From Curtobacterium sp. VKM Ac-1376 (lineage in GTDB: Bacteria > Actinomycetota > Actinomycetes > Actinomycetales > Microbacteriaceae): 35,023 nucleotides of DNA. The notes under the pieces were generated by a model, which searched no databases, was not told the DNA's origin, and saw only the letters and a program-made list of their open reading frames with translations. The position numbers were made by a program, and so were the translations under genes. The stretch is taken from contig NZ_JADKRV010000024.1 of assembly GCF_015351025.1 (NCBI RefSeq), positions 1 to 35,023 of the forward strand, read 5' to 3'. This document shows, in pieces, positions 31,697 through 35,023 of this stretch. Position 1 is the first letter of the stretch; every line of letters begins with the position of its first letter.

Positions 31697-33070
31697 ATGT
31701 CCACGACATCGACGACGACGCGCACCCCACGCCTGGTGTACCTCGTCACCATCATCACCGCCATCGGCGGGTTCCTCTTCGGCTACGACACCGGCGTCAT
31801 CTCCGGCGCGCTGCTGTTCATCGAGCGAGACTTCAACCTCACCCCTGCCGCCGAAGGCGTCGTCGTCTCCGCGATCCTCGTCGGTGCGACCATCGGCGCC
31901 CTCCTCGCCGGCCCCGTCTCCGACCGGCTCGGCCGCCGCCACACCATCATCGGCACCGCCACGGTCTTCGCGCTGGGTTCGCTGTGGGCGGCGCTGGTGA
32001 ACTCCGCCGGGGAGCTCATCGCCGCCCGTGTCGTGCTCGGTATCGCCGTGGGGGCGGCGTCCGTGATCGTGCCGCTCTACATCGCCGAAGCCGCGCCGCC
32101 GAAGATCCGCGGCCGCCTCGTCGCCACGAACCAGCTGCTGATCACCATCGGCGTGCTCGGCGCGTACCTCACCAACGCCCTGTTCGCCTACGACGGCGGC
32201 TGGCGTTGGATGTTCGCCATCGGCATCATCCCCGCCGCAGCACTCGGTATCGGAATCTTCTTCCTTCCCGAAACCGCCCGCTGGCTGATCGAGAAGGGCC
32301 GCAACGACGACGCCCTCGCCGTGCTGAACAAGCTCCGCGAGGACGCCGACACCGCCTCAATCGAACTGCACGACATCATCGCGATCCGCGACACCGAGAA
32401 GACCGTCCGCCGCCGCTCCAGCCTCCGCGACCTCACCCAGCGGTGGGTGCGCCCCGCCCTCATCGCCGGTATCGGTGTCTCCGTCCTCGGCCAGGCCTCC
32501 GGCGTCAACACCGTCATCTACTACGCCCCGTCGATCTTCAACGACACCGGCCTCGGCCGTTCCTCCGCGATTCTCGCGACCGCCGGCATCGGCCTGGTGA
32601 ACGTGCTGATGACCATCGTGGGCATGTGGCTCATCGAACGCACTGGCCGGAAGCGACTGCTCATCATCGGGTTCGCCATCATGGCGCTGTGCCTGATCGT
32701 CCTCGGCGCCGCGCTCGGCTACGGCGGCGGCAACACCGGCGTCATCGCGATCATCTGCCTCGCCGTGTACATCGCCGCGTTCGCGGTCAGTGTCGGCGTC
32801 GTCGTGTTCGTGCTGCCCTCCGAGGTGTACCCGCTGGCGATCCGCGGTTCCGCGATGAGCACCACCCTCGTCGCGAACTGGGGCATGAACTTCATCGTGT
32901 CGCTGACGTTCCTGTCGCTGCTCCAGGCCCTTGGCTCCGGCATCACGTTCTGGCTCTACGCCGCCGTGTGCGTGCTCGGTGTCCTCTACGCCGTGTTCCT
33001 CGTCCCAGAAACCAAGGGGAAAACCCTCGAGCAGCTCGAACGCGACTTCCGCGCACGCGCCAACGCCTAA
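31697..33070 (+). CDS. MFS sugar porter (XylE/GLUT family)
   Basis: 457 residues from the ATG at 31697; the frame is open for 56 more codons upstream, but those are Arg/Pro-rich and overlap the terminator. Twelve membrane helices with the sugar-porter signatures: GGFLFGYDTGVISGALLF, GPVSDRLGRRHTIIG, VPLYIAEAAPPKIRGRLVATNQL, FLPETARWL, and PETKGKTLEQLERDF at the end. A proton-linked sugar uptake carrier, here a second route in besides the ABC system. Followed 25 bp later by nagB. Confidence 0.93.
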   Translation: MSTTSTTTRTPRLVYLVTIITAIGGFLFGYDTGVISGALLFIERDFNLTPAAEGVVVSAILVGATIGALLAGPVSDRLGRRHTIIGTATVFALGSLWAALVNSAGELIAARVVLGIAVGAASVIVPLYIAEAAPPKIRGRLVATNQLLITIGVLGAYLTNALFAYDGGWRWMFAIGIIPAAALGIGIFFLPETARWLIEKGRNDDALAVLNKLREDADTASIELHDIIAIRDTEKTVRRRSSLRDLTQRWVRPALIAGIGVSVLGQASGVNTVIYYAPSIFNDTGLGRSSAILATAGIGLVNVLMTIVGMWLIERTGRKRLLIIGFAIMALCLIVLGAALGYGGGNTGVIAIICLAVYIAAFAVSVGVVVFVLPSEVYPLAIRGSAMSTTLVANWGMNFIVSLTFLSLLQALGSGITFWLYAAVCVLGVLYAVFLVPETKGKTLEQLERDFRARANA

Positions 33071-33095
33071 CCGACCCACAGCACAGGAGCACCAC

Positions 33096-33880
33096 GTGGA
33101 AATCATCATCCTGCCCACCCCGGAGGACGTCGGCCGCGTCGCCGCGGCGAAGATCGCCGCCGTCGTCACCACCAAGCCCGCCGCGACGATCGGGCTCGCC
33201 ACCGGATCCAGCCCGCAGGGCATCTACACCGACCTCAAGCGCCGTGTCGACGCCGGCGAGATCAGCTTCGCCGACGCCCGCGGCTTCGCCCTCGACGAGT
33301 ACGTCGGGATCCCCCTCGAGCACCCCGAGTCGTACGGTCCGTCATCGCCCGCGACGTCGTCGCCCCACTCGGGTTCGACTCTGCCCGGGTCCGGGTCCCG
33401 GACGGCCGCGCTGACGACCTCGAGTTCGCGGCGAAGGAGTACGACGCAGCGATCCGCGCCGCCGGCGGTATCGACGTGCAGATCCTCGGCATCGGCGCGA
33501 ATGGACACATCGGCTTCAACGAGCCCACCTCCTCGTTCGCATCCCGCACCCGGATCAAGACCCTTGCGCCCGCAACACGGAAAGCCAACGCCCGGTTCTT
33601 CGACAACCTCGACCAGGTGCCCACGCACTGCATGACGCAAGGTCTCGGCACGATCCTCGAGGCACGGAACCTCGTCCTCGTCGCACAGGGCGAGGTCAAG
33701 GCCGCAGCGATTGCCGGCGCGGTCGAGGGCCCGCTGTCCTCGTTCGTGCCGGGCAGCGCGCTGCAGCTGCATCAGCACGCAACCGTCGTCATCGACGAAG
33801 CCGCCGCATCCCAACTGGCCCTCAGGGACTACTACCGGTACACCTACGACAACAAACCGGACTGGCAGCGCGACCTGTGA
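33096..33880 (+). pseudogene. nagB: Glucosamine-6-phosphate deaminase, frameshifted
   Basis: GTG start after AGGAG. N-terminal part MEIIILPTPEDVGRVAAAKIAAVVTTKPAATIGLATGSSPQGIY, ALDEYVGIPLEHPESY is excellent NagB. The frame then breaks near 33337, where TAC-GG looks like TAC-CGG with a C lost. The other frame continues RSVIARDVVAPLGFDSARVRVPDG.., IDVQILGIGANGHIGFNEPTSSF (catalytic loop), THCMTQGLGTILEARNLVLVAQGEVKA, to the stop at 33880. Repaired, the protein has 261 residues, normal for the family. It would turn GlcN-6-P into fructose-6-P and ammonia. The stop overlaps the nagA start (GTGA). Confidence 0.9.
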
Positions 33881-34596
33881 CCGCCACCGAGACGACGCTC
33901 CTCCACGCAGCCCACGCCGTCGACGCGGACACCGTTACCGATGACGGCTGGATCCTCATCGACGGTGACACGATTCGCGCCGTCGGCTCCGGTCCGCAGG
34001 CGCCAGCCGCGGACCGGAGCGTCGATCTCGGTGACGCCACCCTCGTGCCCGGCTTCATCGACCTCCACGGGCACGGGGGCGCGCACGGCGCATACGACAA
34101 CAGCGCCGACGAGATCCACGCCGCGCTGGCGATGCACCGCCGCCACGGCACAACCCGCACCGTTCTCAGCCTCGTCGCGAACACCATCGACACCCTCGCC
34201 CGCTCCCTGGACACGATCCGCGCCGTCATGGCCGAGGACCCCCTCGTACTCGGTGCACACCTCGAGGGACCGTTCCTGTCCGCCTATAACCACGGCGCAC
34301 ACGAACCCGGCTTCCTCCTCGACCCATCCCGAGAACACGTCAATGCGCTCCTCGCTGCCGGCTCCGGCGTGCTCCGGCAGGTGACCATCGCCCCCGAGCT
34401 CGACGGCGCCCTCGAGGCGGTCCGGCACATCGCCGCGAACGGCGTCATCGCCGCCGTCGGCCACACCGCCGCCACTGCGGACGTCGCTGCCGCCGCATTC
34501 GAGGCGGGCGCGACGATCCTCACCCACGCGTTTCACGCGATGCCCGGCATCCACCACCGCCAGCCCGGCCCGATCATGGCCGCCGTCGCCGATGAA
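33877..34596 (+). pseudogene. nagA: N-acetylglucosamine-6-phosphate deacetylase, truncated by IS3
   Basis: The GTG start overlaps nagB. About 240 of the usual ~380 residues remain. The amidohydrolase core includes LVPGFIDLHGHGGAHGAYDNS with the metal-binding H-G-H-G, VLGAHLEGPFLS with the metal-binding Glu, IAAVGHTAATADVAAAAFEAGATILTHAFHAMPGIHHRQPG with two further metal His residues, and it breaks off after IMAAVADE. The next bases belong to an IS3-type orfA on the other strand. The catalytic Asp and the C-terminal third are missing, so the protein cannot work as written. Confidence 0.9.
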
Positions 34597-34772
34597 GGGT
34601 CACCTCGTCGGCCTGCTTCACCCAGCTCCGCAACGTCTGAAGGATCGATACCCAACTGTCCGCTGATCCGAACCAGCGCACCCCGCCGGGTCTCAGGGTC
34701 ACGGCACGCTTCCACCGGGAGCCGAACCGCACGCTCCCGAAACTCCTCCGGGTACTTCCTCCGTGCTCCCAT
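34597..34772 (-). pseudogene. IS3-family transposase OrfA, N-terminal fragment
   Basis: Begins MGARRKYPEEFRERAVRLPVEACRDPETRRGALVRISGQLGIDP. The helix-turn-helix end, TLRSWVKQADEV, follows in another frame, with one extra base near 34640 needed to shift it. It then meets nagA sequence at about 34597. No OrfB part is present. Confidence 0.75.
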
Positions 34773-34822
34773 GACTCTCATCATCCCGTTGAGCGAGAGT
34801 GTCCATCAGACCCGGGGCGGAA
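34597..34822 (-). mobile_element. IS3-family element remnant, one end and start of orfA
   Basis: The right end near 34800-34822 resembles the terminus of the IS3 element at 1058-2386: the complement contains CCGCCCCGGGTCTGATGGA, comparable with CGCCCCGGGTCTGGTGGA there. Only about 225 bp remain. The left border is fused to nagA. It is a different IS3 subtype from the first copy, judged by its orfA. Confidence 0.7.
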
Positions 34823-34840
34823 CAGCCCTGGGGGTCGGAC

Positions 34841-34871
34841 GCTCATCAGCCGTGGACCGTGGCTGATCAGC
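34841..34871. repeat. Imperfect inverted repeat
   Basis: GCTCATCAGCC (34841-34851) and GGCTGATCAGC (34861-34871) pair at 10 of 11 positions around a 9-base loop. It lies outside the IS3 end with no gene before it, so its role is unknown. Confidence 0.5.
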
Positions 34872-34903
34872 GGACCCTGGAAAGAACTCACCCGGCCACC
34901 GAC

Positions 34904-34921
34904 GGCTACGGCTACGGCTAC
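34904..34921. repeat. (GGCTAC)3 tandem repeat
   Basis: Three perfect copies of GGCTAC followed by a partial GGC. It lies in the last 120 bp, which otherwise show no certain gene. An open frame with a GTG at 34971 runs off the window edge. Confidence 0.85.
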
Positions 34922-35023
34922 GGCACAAACACTGCCTGGGATCCGTGAGAATCGGAGGGTGGATGAGGCAGTGGTGGAGCGGACGCGGTTGGTTGCGCGG
35001 ATGGGTGAGGTTGCAGGGGCGCG

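Noticed and set aside
34971..35023. Possible gene start (GTG after GGAGG) at the window edge
   Set aside because: Only about 17 codons are visible (VERTRLVARMGEVAGA); too short to support a call.

Overview
The window reads as GC-rich actinobacterial DNA. Codons end mostly in G or C, starts are often GTG or TTG, some promoters look leaderless, and the protein families (three-helix-bundle protein, DasR-type GntR regulator, BadF-type sugar kinase) are typical of actinobacteria. By resemblance of the replication, transposase and sugar genes I infer a Microbacteriaceae-like host, but the sequence alone does not fix the genus. A replication initiator with a large iteron array, DnaA boxes, a ParA/ParB operon and a likely centromere make this plasmid DNA, or a plasmid integrated elsewhere. 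No rRNA, tRNA or CRISPR array was seen.

Layout. 1-3257 is a scrap yard of insertion sequences: two IS30-type transposase ends tail to tail around an RmlC-like epimerase gene, an IS3 element, and a frame-damaged IS5 element. 3240-5449 holds two overlapping tyrosine-recombinase genes, one with all catalytic residues and one without. 5866-7172 holds three small plasmid genes of unknown function. 7259-9348 is the replication unit: 21 sixteen-base iterons, DnaA boxes, a strong terminator, and repA with one more iteron-like site upstream. 9615-11220 is parB-parA, preceded at 11225-11786 by a striking array of CCAG/CTGG tetramers in 9-bp register, proposed here as the centromere. 11878-13111 has an unknown gene and the start of a nuclease-helicase gene cut by a complete IS481 element (13112-14199).

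14200-20240 is accessory DNA full of fragments: two very small genes, a frameshifted AraC regulator, a pair of related small proteins in opposite orientation around a (GGTACC)6 repeat, a three-helix-bundle protein, a membrane protein plus XRE regulator, an acetyltransferase tail, and an N-truncated condensation/acyltransferase protein. 20262-24004 has a DMT-family transporter with a histidine-rich tail and a tetR-monooxygenase-membrane protein operon with a clear double operator. 24071-24762 is a broken ImmA-like/DUF4411 pair.

24784-34596 is an amino-sugar uptake and catabolism locus: GntR regulator, NanE epimerase and sugar kinase facing left; binding protein, two ABC permeases, Gfo/Idh dehydrogenase, MFS sugar transporter, nagB and nagA facing right. 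Together they would import an N-acetylated amino sugar, phosphorylate and epimerise it to GlcNAc-6-P, deacetylate it and deaminate it to fructose-6-P. nagB carries a frameshift and nagA is cut by an IS3 remnant, so the pathway as written is broken.

Single-base frameshifts occur in many otherwise well conserved genes, so either decay or base-calling error is widespread. This affects how every pseudogene call below should be read.
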